Positions 21,842 through 34,056 of a stretch of DNA of 64,000 nucleotides are shown piece by piece. Source of the DNA: Circinella minor. Lineage: Eukaryota; Mucoromycota; Mucoromycetes; Mucorales; Lichtheimiaceae. Each line of letters opens with the position of its first letter. Position 1 is the first letter of the stretch. The position numbers and the translations under genes are program-made. The stretch is from the NCBI GenBank assembly GCA_016758965.1, contig JAEPRB010000106.1, positions 23,501 to 87,500 of the forward strand, in the 5' to 3' direction. The notes beneath the pieces were generated by a model, which was not told the DNA's origin, made no database searches, and worked only from the letters and a program-made list of their open reading frames with translations.

Positions 21842-22674
21842 ATGCAATAATAGTCAACAATCACCTAACAATCATAACAACAACGACAAAAAAAAAAGAC
21901 AATTGGAAATTCTAACCTTTATTCAACAAACCAAAAAAAAAAAAATTAAAACAATGGGGTAAAAAAATAATCAATGATCCAAAAAAAAAAAAAAAAAGAA
22001 ACCATGAATGTTTGTTGCTGATACACGAAAAAAAAAAGAACACGCTCGTACATAAAAAATACACAATCGCAAATGATGTTTAAAAAAAAGAGCCTTTTTT
22101 TAATTTTTATTGTGGGTCCATTGAATATTGAATGAGTTTATGGGTTGTTTATAAAAAAAGAAAAAGTTGTTACCAACGATTACAAACAACGTGTTGAACC
22201 ACCGAGAAAGGAGTGAATGGCGGGATTCATGGTGAATAATTGGAAGTACAAAAAAGTCTAGCGTAGGACAAAGTAAAATTGAACCTTTTTTTTTTCAGGT
22301 GATACCCAGCATTTGTACCTTTGTGTCTATTTTCCATGGAAAAAAAGCCCATTAATATCTTTTTTAACCTTTGACTTCTTCATCGCTTTGTCCTCTCTCT
22401 CCCCCCCAATTTCATTAACAAAACACAAACACACGTTTACGCCCAAAAAGAAAAAAAATTAAGGCTCTAGACTTTTTATTTTTTGTTCTTCTTTTCCTTT
22501 TCTCTTTCCTTTCCTTTCCTTTCCTTTTCATTTCATTTTCTTTTTGTTTAACCCATAACCATTCGTTTGTTATAACAAAACATCACCCACTTTCCAATTC
22601 CTTTTCTTTAATACCCCCCCTTTTCATTTATTAACCCCTTCCTATCATTAATGGCCTTATTGAGCTGTTTTTAG
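21842..22674. other. Intergenic, 3' flank of the SR gene and promoter of the mucin gene
   Basis: A-rich runs, then a long C/T-rich tract (about 22470-22660) just before the mucin start, typical of strongly transcribed fungal promoters. Confidence 0.55.
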
Positions 22675-25600
22675 ATGATTATTAAAAGGAAATCCTCTTT
22701 TAGCTCTCTTTTTCTACGCGCTTTTGTTTTACTATTTTTCATCTCGTCCGCGATCCTTGTTTCTGCCGATGAGAAGTCAGATCATGTAAATGTTACAATT
22801 TATAAATGAGTAATAAAAAGAAAAAAGGCCAACACATTTTTTGAAACACAAAAAAAGGTTATAAAATAGACTTGCATACTTATGAATTTTTTATTATTAT
22901 CTCAGGTTTATTCATCGTCGGTATCCGCCAATGAAACATCTATAAGCAATCCGTCGGTTACTGTTTCTGCAAAAGAAGCAGAAGAAACTGATCCGGATTT
23001 TTGGGATAGATTATCAAATTTCTTTCATGGTGATAAAGATGATGAAGACAAATCAACAATTACACCTACACCTTCAGCGACACCATCTGACTCAGACGAT
23101 GAAGATGAAAAAGAAAATGATGAAGTAAATGAAGATCAAGAAGAAACCAGTTCTACGACTACGACGACTAAATCTACTACTACATCAACTCCAAAACCGA
23201 CTGACGAAGATGATACTAAGTCTACTACTACCACTAAACCAAAAGCATCTGCTACTGATGCACCATCAGATGAAGATGATGAAGAAGTAAGTAGAGCTTC
23301 TAGTACTACCACGACGAATAAAAAGGCAAAAGAAACAACGGACACAGAAAAGAAACCTAGTGAAACAGATGAGCCAGACGAAACAATGACCACTACTACA
23401 ACTACTTCAACAACAAAGACACCTGAACCTTCTTCTTCTGATAAAGATGAAAAAGAACAAAATCCTGTCGAGAGCTGGTTCTCAGATGTATTCACACCTT
23501 CAAAAACCAAATCATCTCCTTGTGAGGATGATGATGATGAAGACTGTATCGTATCGAGCACGACTACTAAAGCTTTACCGACCAAAACTCCAGTAGATGA
23601 TGAATGTGATCCAGACAAAGATGATGATTGCGAGAATGTCTCTGCCACAACTACATCACCTGCGGAAACAACAACGCCTCCACCAACCGATTGTGATAAA
23701 GACGATAAAGATTGTAAAGCTAGTACAACTACCACTGCTAAAGTAACAAAAACTCCAGTCGATTGTAATAAAGACGATAAAGATTGTGAAGCTAGTACAA
23801 CTACTACAGTCAAACCGACAAAAACACCAACCGATTGTGATCCTGAAGAAGATGAAGATTGTAAAGCTAGTACAACTACTACAGTTAAACCGACAAAAAC
23901 ACCAACCGATTGTGATCCTGAAGAAAATGAAGATTGTAAAGCTAGTACAACTACTACAGTCAAACCGACAAAAACACCAATCGATTGTGATCCTGAAGAA
24001 GATGAAGATTGTGAAATTACTTCAACAACAACGGCTCCGGCGTCTGAAACACCAACAGAATCTGCAAAAGATTGCGACAAAGACGACGATGATTGTAAAG
24101 AAGGTGCTGGACTTTTGCCTACATTTACCACCTCAACAACGGCTGAACTTACCAATGATCGAGGTTGTCATTTGAAAACCAACGGTTTACTTGATTGCGG
24201 CGGTGCTAAGCCAACTGATTCTTCTTCAATTTCTGCTAGCCATACAACCACAGCACCTTCTGATTCAATTACTCCTGCTCCATCAAGTAAATCAAGTGAT
24301 GACAATGATGATGATTCTAGCGTCAGTGATTCCGCTTCTTCTATCGAATCATACTCAGTTAGCAAGAGTTATGATGGCTCAACTACTTATTGGACCACCT
24401 ATATGACCAAGGTGCCCAAGCCAACAAAAACACCATCAGTCTCTGAATCAGCATCAGATTCTGAATCAGTATCTGAAAGTGACGGTTGGACAGCTTCAGA
24501 AAGTGATGCTACACCTACAGAATCCGCCTCTGAATCGAATGAAGAATCTGAACCAGCAGAACCAACATCATCTCCCGATGCTAGTGAAACGTCTAGTGAT
24601 GATAATTCCTCAACTACCGATGAAGAGCCATCTACTTCTTCAACAACTGATAAAGGGTTGATCGGAACCACAACTACTACTGCTACAACTGAAGAGCCGA
24701 CTCCAACACCAACCCCTGAACCAACCACTACAGTAGAAGAAACGACCACCACCACAACTACTGATGATCAGAAAACAAAGGATGAAGAGACATTTAAGCC
24801 TTCTTCGACATATAAATATGAAACGTATACATGGCTTACTAATACATTCAGTATTCCTTTGGGAACTGATACAGCTACGACAACCGCAACCCCTCCCCCA
24901 GAAACAACTTCTTCAAATGGTGGTGATGATGACGATTCAGAGTCAACAACAACCACTTCTCCTTCTAACGATAGTGATAGTGATAAGCCTACTCCAACAA
25001 CTACTTCAACAACTGATAAAGAACAGCCTTCTCCAACACCTTCTGATAACGGTGGTGGTAACGATAACCAGGAAGATGATAATCTACCACAATTTATTGC
25101 CCCCAACATCAATGCTATTATTCCAGGTAATGTGAAGCAAAAAAAATTATAATAAAAAAGAACGAAAAAAAAAACGCCCGTGTTTTTAATTAAACACAAG
25201 CTATCCATATCAAGTAACTAATACCACATTAAAAATGTACACTTCTTAAAATAGAAACAAGCCAAATTGTTGCGATCAAATTCAATTATTTATCTTACCC
25301 ACAAATGGTGAATGATGCGATCTTGACTGCTCAATTCGTTCAATCTTTGCCTTTATTTATTAGTAAATCATTGAGCTTATCTGCTGATGATGTGATTGTC
25401 GTTTCTATTACAACTGCAGGAAATGATGAGAATCAAAGCCAAAAGCATCGTCGTAAACGTGAAGTGTATGATCAATCCAAAGATAATTCTGGTGTATTGG
25501 TTTCGATGGCTATTCCTCAAGATAATGTTGAAGAATTACAAACACTTGTCGTGACGCCTGATAGTGAATTGTATGATCAGTCTAATGGTCAATTAGCCGC

Positions 25601-26051
25601 ATTAATTGATACCAAGTATTTTGTTGCCGCGCCTACCAACAACAACAATAACAATGACCAAGGTCAAGGTGATAGTAACGGTGGATCAGAGCAAGTGCAA
25701 CCATCTGATCCAAATCAATCTGAAAATCAAGAAGCTGGTAAAGATCAACGTGAAGATACCAATGGTGGATTATCGACCGGAGCCATTGTCGGTATCGCCG
25801 TTTCTTGTGGTGTTGTTGTTTATGCTATTGGAACTGTTTTATTTGTTCGCCGATACCGTAAACGTAGACAACAAAGACAAGAAGAAGAAGCAGCTCAACA
25901 TCAAGTATTTGCTCAAAGTATCTCTGCTCCTATCATGCAAGAAAATTCGTTGGGTTGGACTTCCTCTCCTCCTCCATTACAACAATTCCCACCTGAGCAA
26001 CAGCATTATAATGCCCAAGGCTACCCTCATCATGCCCAGTCTCAATGGTAG
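22675..26051 (+). CDS. MSB2: Msb2-like signalling mucin
   Basis: Exons 22675-22785, 22906-25126 and 25255-26051 give 1042 residues. A signal peptide (LFLRAFVLLFFISSAILVSA) is followed by about 730 residues of Thr/Ser/Pro-rich, acidic mucin sequence for O-mannosylation. Within it is an array of 24-25-residue units with two cysteines each. The block LPQFIAPNINAIIPETSQIVAIKFNYLSY..ILTAQFVQSLP is the Msb2 homology region. A single membrane span lies at about 953-975 (GAIVGIAVSCGVVVYAIGTVLFV), followed by RRYRKRR and a 67-residue cytosolic tail. A basic stretch, KHRRKR (841-846), in the extracellular region could be a furin/Kex2-type site. Msb2 proteins sense surfaces or starvation and signal through Cdc42 to filamentation MAP kinase. 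Skipping the second intron would stop the frame at 25152 and yield a secreted, anchorless form. Confidence 0.88.
23689..24015 (+). repeat. In-frame tandem repeat, 24-25 residue units, inside the mucin
   Basis: Units start at 23689, 23761, 23833, 23908 and 23983, a spacing of 72 or 75 nt. Each encodes an acidic loop flanked by two cysteines (DCNKDDKDC or DCDPEEDEDC) followed by a Thr-rich spacer such as KASTTTTVKPTKTP. The 3-nt difference comes from CX6C versus CX7C loops. Confidence 0.85.
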
Positions 26052-26761
26052 TTCCCTTTTATCTTATTAATTATTAAAAACATTGTATAACTATTATTAT
26101 TTTTGATACTTTATTTGGATTATCCATCACTCCCCCCCCCTTTCATTTTTGCTATTATTTCTCTCCTCCATTTTATCACCACCACATTTAGAAAAATAGT
26201 TAGGGTGTACATCTATTATTGTAATTTAACGAAAATCCGTAAAAAAAACAAACATTACTATTATTAACATTTTATTATAAAGTATGTTTGATCTGTTCTC
26301 ATCGTAATAAGAAAAAAAAAGAGTCTAAGAAATTAACTTGTTTTGCTTGGAGTGCATGTGAAACGTATCACTAGTTATTATAATAAAAATTTCTATTTCT
26401 GTAAAGGAATTTATATCTTGTTGTACTGTATAGGTCACACCTTCCAATGGTGGAATGGTCCAGATAACTTTTTTTTTGGTTGGCGCACACACCCCCTTTG
26501 TGTGTGTGTGTGTGTGTGTGTGATAATACATGTATAATTTTTTTTCCTTTTGAGTTTCCTATTATAACATCATCAAAGTACAATGATATCATGGTCCGAT
26601 GCAAACTTTTTTATTTTTTGTTTGCATCACATAAAATATTTTCTTATATAAAAGATAGTATGAGTATGTGTCCGTGCATTGTTTTTTTAATTTATCTTTT
26701 TTTTCTCCTTCCTCTTTTTCACTTACTTTTTTGCTGTGGTGCGACAAGGAAAAAAATCAAA
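26052..26761. other. Intergenic between the mucin and F-box genes
   Basis: Contains a (GT)n microsatellite and a T-rich leader. The frame of the F-box gene stays open upstream to 26480, but that stretch is a GT-repeat and Phe/Cys-rich translation that looks like leader, not protein. Confidence 0.55.
26499..26521 (+). repeat. (GT)n microsatellite
   Basis: An uninterrupted GT run after ACACCCCCTTT. Confidence 0.85.
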
Positions 26762-28099
26762 ATGGTCCCACGACTGTATCCTCCAGAGATTTTGAAACGT
26801 ATACTTTATCATGTCATCGATTGTCAAGATCTTGCAGAATGTAACCGTGTCAATACGACATGGCAACAAGCTACTATTCCTTTTCTCTATGAGCGTTTTC
26901 AACTGACATCGTGGTTTTCCGATAATACAACTGCGCAAAATTTCATAGAGCAAGAATATGGCCGTCATGTTAAGCATTTGCGTTTAAACATGTCTCTCTT
27001 GGAAGATGAATGTCGGCCTTTGTTACGATCTCATCAGATTCAAAAGCGAACATCTTCTTTACGACGAAGAGGATTCAAACTGTTTCCTGGTAATAATAAT
27101 AACGACCATAATTGTAATACTAGCAGCAATGATAATAGTAACTTCATCGAGCAGCGACGCAGTAGCTTAATTGACATTCCGCCAACAAAACAACAACAGC
27201 AACGCCATATTTGTTTCATTCTCTTGTCTATTTTACAATCCTGTAAATATGTCGAAATAGTCGAGCTAGATTTTCATGATCGAACGTTCAACATGTCCAG
27301 AAACGCTGTTTTTATTTTTTCACAATGGCAACCGAAAACTATCAAGACTTTACATCTGATGCACCTGACGCGACTGATCGTCACGCCACATATCCAAACA
27401 CTCATGCAATGGATTAGAAAACGCAACTTGGTGGCTTTGCGTATCTCCCATTGTGTTGCATCCTTACTTTCAAAACAACAAGGGGAAGGAACAACAGCGA
27501 TCGATATTTTATCAGGTGTTTCTAAGATTGAAATTTCTGCACTCAGTCTGTGGGACCCAGTTTCGGCAACCAATGTCTTACCCGAGATACACTGGCCAAA
27601 AAGTTTAAGAACATTAACTATCCTTGATTCTCCAGATTGGTTGCATCAATCCGAAAATGTTTTAGCTTCTTTACCAGCCGGTTTAGAATCATTGACATTG
27701 GCTATTACACCCGATCCATCCCCTACTGCTTCTTTTTTTCTTTTACAACAACCTTCATATCATCAAAAATTTCAAGGTCGATTCGATCATGGATTATGTC
27801 AGGTCTTGGCGAATTGTCCAAATTTATACAAGCTTTCTGTAGAAGGTTTTCCAACATTAACGGATGCCTTCTTAATCTATTTATGGAAAAGAAGAAAAAC
27901 TTTATCTTATGAGCTACGTAACCTAACGTTGGCTCGGAATGCTCGGCTTTCTGGCCAAGATCTAGTGGACATGGTCCTGTTGGATCACGGTGGTTGCTTT
28001 GCAACGGATCGAATTGATTTTAGTCTTAATCCTAACATGGATTCTGACTTTTTACGTTGTGTTAAGCTCACTTCAAATTATGCTGCCTTGTCTTGGTAA
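26762..28099 (+). CDS. F-box-like / leucine-rich protein
   Basis: A single exon of 445 residues from the ATG at 26762, preceded by AAAAATCAAA. The N-terminus (YPPEILKRILYHVIDCQDLAECNRVNTTWQQATIPFLYERFQL) has the F-box pattern: L-P-x-E-I-L..I..V, then a CR-VN--W--A--P-LY segment. The rest has LRR-like spaced leucine strands (VEIVELDFHDRTF, IKTLHLMHLTRL, NLVALRISHC, LYKLSVEGFPTLTDAFLIYLW, LRNLTLARNARLS), as in fungal FBXL proteins. An Asn/Gln-rich insert (NNNNDHNCNTSSNDNSN) interrupts it near residues 114-135. Likely a substrate adaptor of an SCF ubiquitin ligase; the substrate is unknown. The earlier in-frame ATG at 26480 would add 94 residues of low-complexity sequence and is less likely. Confidence 0.75.
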   Translation: MVPRLYPPEILKRILYHVIDCQDLAECNRVNTTWQQATIPFLYERFQLTSWFSDNTTAQNFIEQEYGRHVKHLRLNMSLLEDECRPLLRSHQIQKRTSSLRRRGFKLFPGNNNNDHNCNTSSNDNSNFIEQRRSSLIDIPPTKQQQQRHICFILLSILQSCKYVEIVELDFHDRTFNMSRNAVFIFSQWQPKTIKTLHLMHLTRLIVTPHIQTLMQWIRKRNLVALRISHCVASLLSKQQGEGTTAIDILSGVSKIEISALSLWDPVSATNVLPEIHWPKSLRTLTILDSPDWLHQSENVLASLPAGLESLTLAITPDPSPTASFFLLQQPSYHQKFQGRFDHGLCQVLANCPNLYKLSVEGFPTLTDAFLIYLWKRRKTLSYELRNLTLARNARLSGQDLVDMVLLDHGGCFATDRIDFSLNPNMDSDFLRCVKLTSNYAALSW

Positions 28100-29945
28100 A
28101 AAAAAAACACTACTATAACCATATTTATTTTTGTATTTTATTTTAAAAAAAGTTTTGCTATTCGTGAATTTCCTTACCACCCCCTCCCAAAAAAATAATT
28201 TTTTTATCTTCCCTCCACAAAAAAAAAAACCTATACCCACAAAAACAGTTATTTATCATAATTATCCATCAAAAAAAGTACTAGTTCAGTTTTAATGTCA
28301 TGTTTGTCATACAAATAATCTTGAATAAATTTTTAATTTTACATGCATAAATATACATGTGCATATCGGGATTCAGTTCCCCATCATTATGAATCGAAGG
28401 TGTTCAGACATATCCCGTTTAAAATGCTCATCCGCGGCATTTTCGGAAGCATTCCACCTTAAAAAAGAAATGGTATTTTGCTATATATGCTAGCTTAGCA
28501 TGAAACTGTTTTTATAAACGAGGCGGAATCATGGTCAAATCTTATCTAGTTTGGCACCTTTTTTTTTGTCATGACTCGTTGATGCATTTGTTGTTGAATA
28601 ATGATGTGTTGTTTCCTATGTAAATATTTTTTTCTTACCGATTATTTGATATTGTGGCTATGTTTCATCCTTAATTTTAGTTTGGAAATAATAAATACGA
28701 ATGATATGTATATGATTCTCTCACGCACTAAGGAAGGTAAAATAAGAAAGGAAAAAAAAAGTGATGTTCACATAAACAAAAACCTTAACTGACCCACTGA
28801 TTGACTGACAAAAAACAAATGACACATGCATCATCATTGTAAATAAGCTCATCGTCATTTTTATCACAGTTTGTCTTAGATAAAAATAGTTTCACTACAT
28901 ATTGCTAAAAAAAAATAAACTGGCTCTATATTTCTGCATTCATCCCGCCAATAATTTACTATTTATCCTGCATCGTACGTAATTTTCTTATTATTAACAT
29001 TAATGTTAAGCTTTGATGTGGTACAAAAAGGAAAAGAGCCATTGATAAGCTTTGATTTTTAATTTCCATAAAGAGTTTACTCATTTGATTCTTGTTCTTA
29101 CAGGATTTTTCCTATGATTTGGCACTTGTTCTTTTTCAAGTTGGCGCTGAGTTTTTTTTTTTCAATTTTGCTTTGGGGGGACTATCACATTGGCTGATTT
29201 GGATACTTGACAAAAAAAAACCCTTTTGGGTGAGGGGATGATGATTCATTAAGCTATTATTATTATAAGCTATTATACTTGAAGCCACATGTGAATTTGT
29301 AATTATATAATGACAACGACCTTTTATATATATTTATATTATTTAATAATGCTCGTTTATCTTTTATTTATTGCTATGCCAGCCAGAATATGTTTTTTTT
29401 GCTATAATGGTACGTATTTGAAGTCAATTCATGAATATTATACATCAATGTACCATAAAAAGGTTTGGGCAGTATGATTTTGTTTACATATAAATTTCTT
29501 GGCCACAGTAGTAATGAATACCAACTATTATATTGCTTTTTTCTCTGCTATTTATTTTATTAGTTTAAATTGGCAACACACCCAGAGCAATTATAAGAAT
29601 TATTTATGATAGGAAATTATGTAAAAGACAGGTAAACCACTATATTTTAAAAGCCGTGGGGGAAAAACTCGCATCAGTAGAATATCCCTAAAACAATAAC
29701 CACCACCATGATAATGATCTTCATTTTTCAAGTCTTCCAAGTTGTAATTATCATATCACAACTAATACCCCACTTGTAATTCCAGCACATGTACATAATA
29801 TATAAATTCCAGTCATTCCTTTTTTATTATAACAAATACGTACAGCGTAACTAATTTTATGGTATGGATTATTATTATATATTATACTAGTAGTTTAAGC
29901 CGAGGATTTTCTCTTCTTATTGGGTAAGAATTGATTATTCGGATC
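28100..29945. other. Intergenic, no protein gene seen, one hairpin block
   Basis: A-rich 3' flank of the F-box gene, then AT-rich DNA with short scattered frames only. A nested inverted repeat lies at 28397-28460. Confidence 0.55.
28397..28460. ncRNA. Possible structured RNA (nested hairpin), unassigned
   Basis: AAGGTG (28397-28402) pairs with CACCTT (28455-28460). Inside, AATGCT pairs with AGCATT, and inside that CCG pairs with CGG. The block is clearly richer in G/C than its surroundings. No known RNA family is recognised, and transcription is not shown. Confidence 0.25.
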
Positions 29946-31248
29946 TCAATCATCAATAATGAAAGCTTCCCAATTATCCATTACCATCAATTCTTTCGGA
30001 TAAGAGCAACCTTGACACATCACAACTATATCTTCAATCTCCTTCTCTGTTAATGCTGGTTTCGGAGGACCGTCCTTATCGTCAAATTGGTTTTCAACTT
30101 CCATATCTTCTTGACTATCATTTCGAAAAGCAATATCATTATCGTATGTTATAATATCCAATTTGTCCACGTTCAGTTGATAAATCTCTTCAATCATCGT
30201 CGACATCCGGATGTAGTTCATGGTAGCTTCATGCATCAATGATGACAAGGTAAGGATGGAATGACTGGCAGTTGCACAATGATATTGATCACTGGGAATA
30301 GTCAAATTCTATTTCTGGTATATCAAGTAGCGGTTAAGTGTAATCAATTGAGTGGCATAAATGTGAAGACGTCTATCATTCCATTGACAAGTTATAGCCT
30401 CCAACATGCCCGAGTTTGTGTGACCGTAACAATCGTTTGGCCCATAAATCAATCATCCCTCTTTGTAATACTTTTTCCTTTTTATAGTCCTTGGCATCAC
30501 TTTTTCCTCCTGCTTTTTCTTCGGCACTACAATAGTCAGATCCATCGTTAGATGATCATAGGATAAAATTGACGCGTTGACGTACAACGGATTCATCATC
30601 GACACAAAGCTCTTCTACAACTGCTAAATAACATTCACTGCGTTTTGTAATAAATGTAGATGAAATAGGAATAATCGGTCGAATATCATAGAGTACAAGT
30701 TTTGCCTCATCCAGCCTTCATTCTTGTCCAGCAATTCTTTAGACAGCCAAAGATCGTCTAAGCTGCTGATCGCGGTGCGCAAATAACGGAGATTATTGTT
30801 AACACTGGAACCAGTATATGGATATTCTCGATTGATATCAAACCTATGGATACTGTCATCACAGAAGCTCTACAATTCACAAAGTAATATATTAGATATA
30901 AAGTTAGTAAGAAAAATGTAATATGTTTTTTAAAAGAAATAGATTAAGTACCTTCCAATGAGCCAATGGTAGCCTGTAAGCAAGTGCAGTGGTTGGTCTC
31001 ACTTTTCTCGACAATACCGCGAGTGCGGTATCTAATTCACTTAAATCTCTTAAAGAATTAACATTAGTAGCAGAAACATTCGCGTGGCTATTTGAGGCTA
31101 TTGGCGTGTTTGTTCTATTATTGATAGAGTTCGGATCCTGCTGGTTGCCTTTCTTAGGGCGACCACGAGCACGCTTCGTTGGACGGGTGTCTGCAGGTAC
31201 AGTAGGAGTAGTAGCATTCATTCCGTTAATGGAATGTTGGGGATTCAT
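29946..31248 (-). pseudogene. Decayed AT-hook protein with a recombinase-like N-terminal segment
   Basis: Exon 1 (31248-30952) is intact for 99 residues: an AT-hook core RARGRPKKG at 27-35, then AVLSRKVRPTTALAYRLPLAHWK. Exon 2 starts at 30869 with SFCDDSIHRFD and reads to LLDKNEGW. There the frame breaks; coding sense continues in another frame as DEAKLVLYDIRPIIPISS..RVNFIL, then an in-frame TGA, then SSNDGSDYC..RGMIDLWAKRLLRSHKLGHVGG. After a second shift it reads QWNDRRLHIYATQLITLNRYLIYQK, meets a TAG, and ends in the acidic stretch down to 29946. At least two frameshifts and two stops are therefore needed. The 'RPTTALAYRLPLAHWKSFCDD' pattern resembles the core-binding segment of tyrosine recombinase-like proteins (Crypton/GCR1/Ndc10 type). 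That likeness is inference. Confidence 0.6.
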
Positions 31249-34009
31249 GTTAAATTGTTAAAAAAGTAAAAGACGTTTTTTATTTTTTTTGCGCGATATA
31301 AAAAAAGGTACCGCATATTCCATTAAATGATTATCGGGCGCATTATATACACTGGGACGTTTCAATTCATCACTTGCGCCTACAAGTGAACCCATTCAAC
31401 CTCGTCCATCCACTGTTTGGTCCAATTATTTAATCTATGCATTTAATGGACCCATATCTTCCTGTTGTTTTTGTAATGATTCGAAGCCTTGTAAGACATG
31501 TTTGTGACCGACTCAGTATTTATAACTTAAAAAGTTTATTACACTAGAAAATTCCAGCCTATATTCATCAGTATTCCTGCAGTATTATTAATATTTTTTT
31601 TTACCAAAAAAAAAAAATGATACTGAGGGTTTTCTAAAATTTTATTTTTGAGTATGCTTAGTAGTAGCAATATTCGTTTAATACAATGTAGCTATATATA
31701 ATATAAAATCACAGCTAGTAAATGTAGCGGTCAATCGATGACAATCTTCAAAGATATATACTTATTCATAGATTCACAGAAAATTATTTGATGGGTTACA
31801 TGTATAACGAGCTGTTCAACTTATTCTCTCTTTTTATTCATATACACTGGGCAATAAGGCAAAACAAATGTTTTGGTATTGAAAGTATATTGAAAACGGA
31901 GTATCTGATTATCACAAAACTTTGAAGATATCCTTTTTTTCAAATTTCTTGTAATAATACGCTGTTTTGATGATTCTTTATTTGAATATAAATCTAAAAA
32001 AAGAAGAAAAGAAAAGACAGACACATAGCGATAATAATAGAGCTTGCTTGATATCGGGATACCAGTAATAAATAGATATTGCTGTACTAACGTGCCTGTC
32101 AATGGATTAAAATCCTGATTTATCTTTATTGTACTTTTCATCTTTACGTACTCGTCCTTAGAATATTTTTTAATCCTAGTTTTTTTTTTTTTTTTAGTTG
32201 CTGTAGGTATATAAGCAGATACCGTTCCATTTTTTAATTAAACTGTACTCACATTAACACTACTTAATTATTAAAACAAAACATATTAAATGTGTCTACG
32301 TTACATAATATTTCGATAAATGAAATTTTTTAAATTAACTGATCACCTTCGGCTAGTCGGAGATAATCAGAAAAATGAGAGTCTATTTAGTTTCATTGTC
32401 AGTAAATATCATTCAGCACATAAATGATCGTACATAGCAAATCAGCGAGCTTCTAATTAATTTTTTCTTCAAAATCATATTTAACAGCTGTTAATAAGAT
32501 TTCTTTTTAAAATAAAAGTCTTTATATAGGTCTGTTACAAAAAATTTATAGATGTAAGAACGCAAATCTGTTCTCTTTATATTGACGATCGCCACTGACA
32601 ATTTGTCACTACTAATCTATCATGTAATTGTAACGGATGTTATTTACGATAATACACTTTGATCCGAATGCACATAATAAGTGTGTTTTTTAAATAGCGT
32701 TTGCAATATAACTACTATATCAAAAGAAACTGTAAAGTATGCAAAAAATATATGTTGCTTAACAGCAATCTTGTGCTCAACTTCAATGTTAAAATGCAAC
32801 TTGACGTTGCACGAAATAATAGACCACAATTAGTAAACTAACCATATAAAGGTATTAACACTAATAGTTTTGTTTTTCTTTCCCCCAATTTTTTTTTTCA
32901 ATCAGAGACAATTATGTGTCACTTTATATTCATTAATAAATGTTGCGTAACATTATTAAAATGTTTAGAGTGATACAAACAAGAATATATTTACCAACGA
33001 ACAAATTTTATCATGATGGAGTGATAGATATATAATATCCCTGTTTAAACTGAAGAGTTAATTTACATTTTCGGTTACATGTAATTTTTTTGTCAGCAAG
33101 AAATATATATGCTGTGGTTAAAATCAAACAGTATTTTATGCATTATCGCACATGTCAAGCCATATTGGTGTTCTTGTATCAGTGTTCAAATTCTTGCATA
33201 TGATTTCTCTTCTAGTTTTATAGTACCAACGTCCAATTTATTTGGGAAGGTCAAAGTTGAAGTAATAATATATATTGTTGAACACAAAACGTACGTAAAT
33301 ATATGAAAATAGAAACTGATTATTCTAACCATCTTGTCGGTGGTACTGTAGTTTTCAATATGAACTTTCAAATAATAGGGGGTTTTCAATGCTTTTGCTG
33401 GTACTTTCTTTTAAAGGATTCATACTACCGTGGTTTAGTTTTCCGTGTTTTACGGATAAATATTCATAGTAGTGAATATACCTAATGAGATCAACTAGAG
33501 TGAACGAATTATGAGTCCAGATGAGAAACCCAAATTGCGATGGGAAAACTACTTCCTAGTTTTGAAAAAGAATGAAAACAATAGATTTCAGAGCTCATAA
33601 TCAATATTTGATGAATAATTCAAATAAAAAGCCAAAATAGTTTTAGAAATATCATATCAAGATAATTGATAAAAGTTAAAATGGCCAAGTTGTAATAAAT
33701 TATTTGTTAATTTTACATGGGCATGGGCGCGCATGAAGAGAAGGAGAAGCAGTTGTAGAGTAGAAACAAGTGTTTCTGCTACCTACTATACCAAAGAAAG
33801 AAAGAAACTACATTGGCTTATACAGATTTTCAGAGAAGTCTATGCACGGCGAGCGATAGGTGAAAAATACAAATAAAATTGTTGCAGCTAATAATAATTC
33901 AAATACTGTTAGAGTTATTACATTTAAATAAATTTACTTCATTTTTTACTTCATTTTTTCATCCATTAAAAGCCTCTTTCTATAATAGTTTACCACCTGA
34001 GTTAATTTT

Positions 34010-34056
<47 letters not shown>

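Noticed and set aside
23136..24155. 339-residue open frame on the minus strand
   Set aside because: It is the antisense shadow of the mucin's Thr/Ser repeat; its Val/Ser-rich translation mirrors ACT/TCA codons and has no independent signal.
26480..26761. 94-residue N-terminal extension of the F-box protein
   Set aside because: It encodes a GT-repeat (CVCVCVC) and a Phe-rich stretch; the ATG at 26762 has a better context and precedes the conserved domain.
30989..31261. 90-residue plus-strand frame
   Set aside because: Antisense of the intact first exon of the AT-hook pseudogene.
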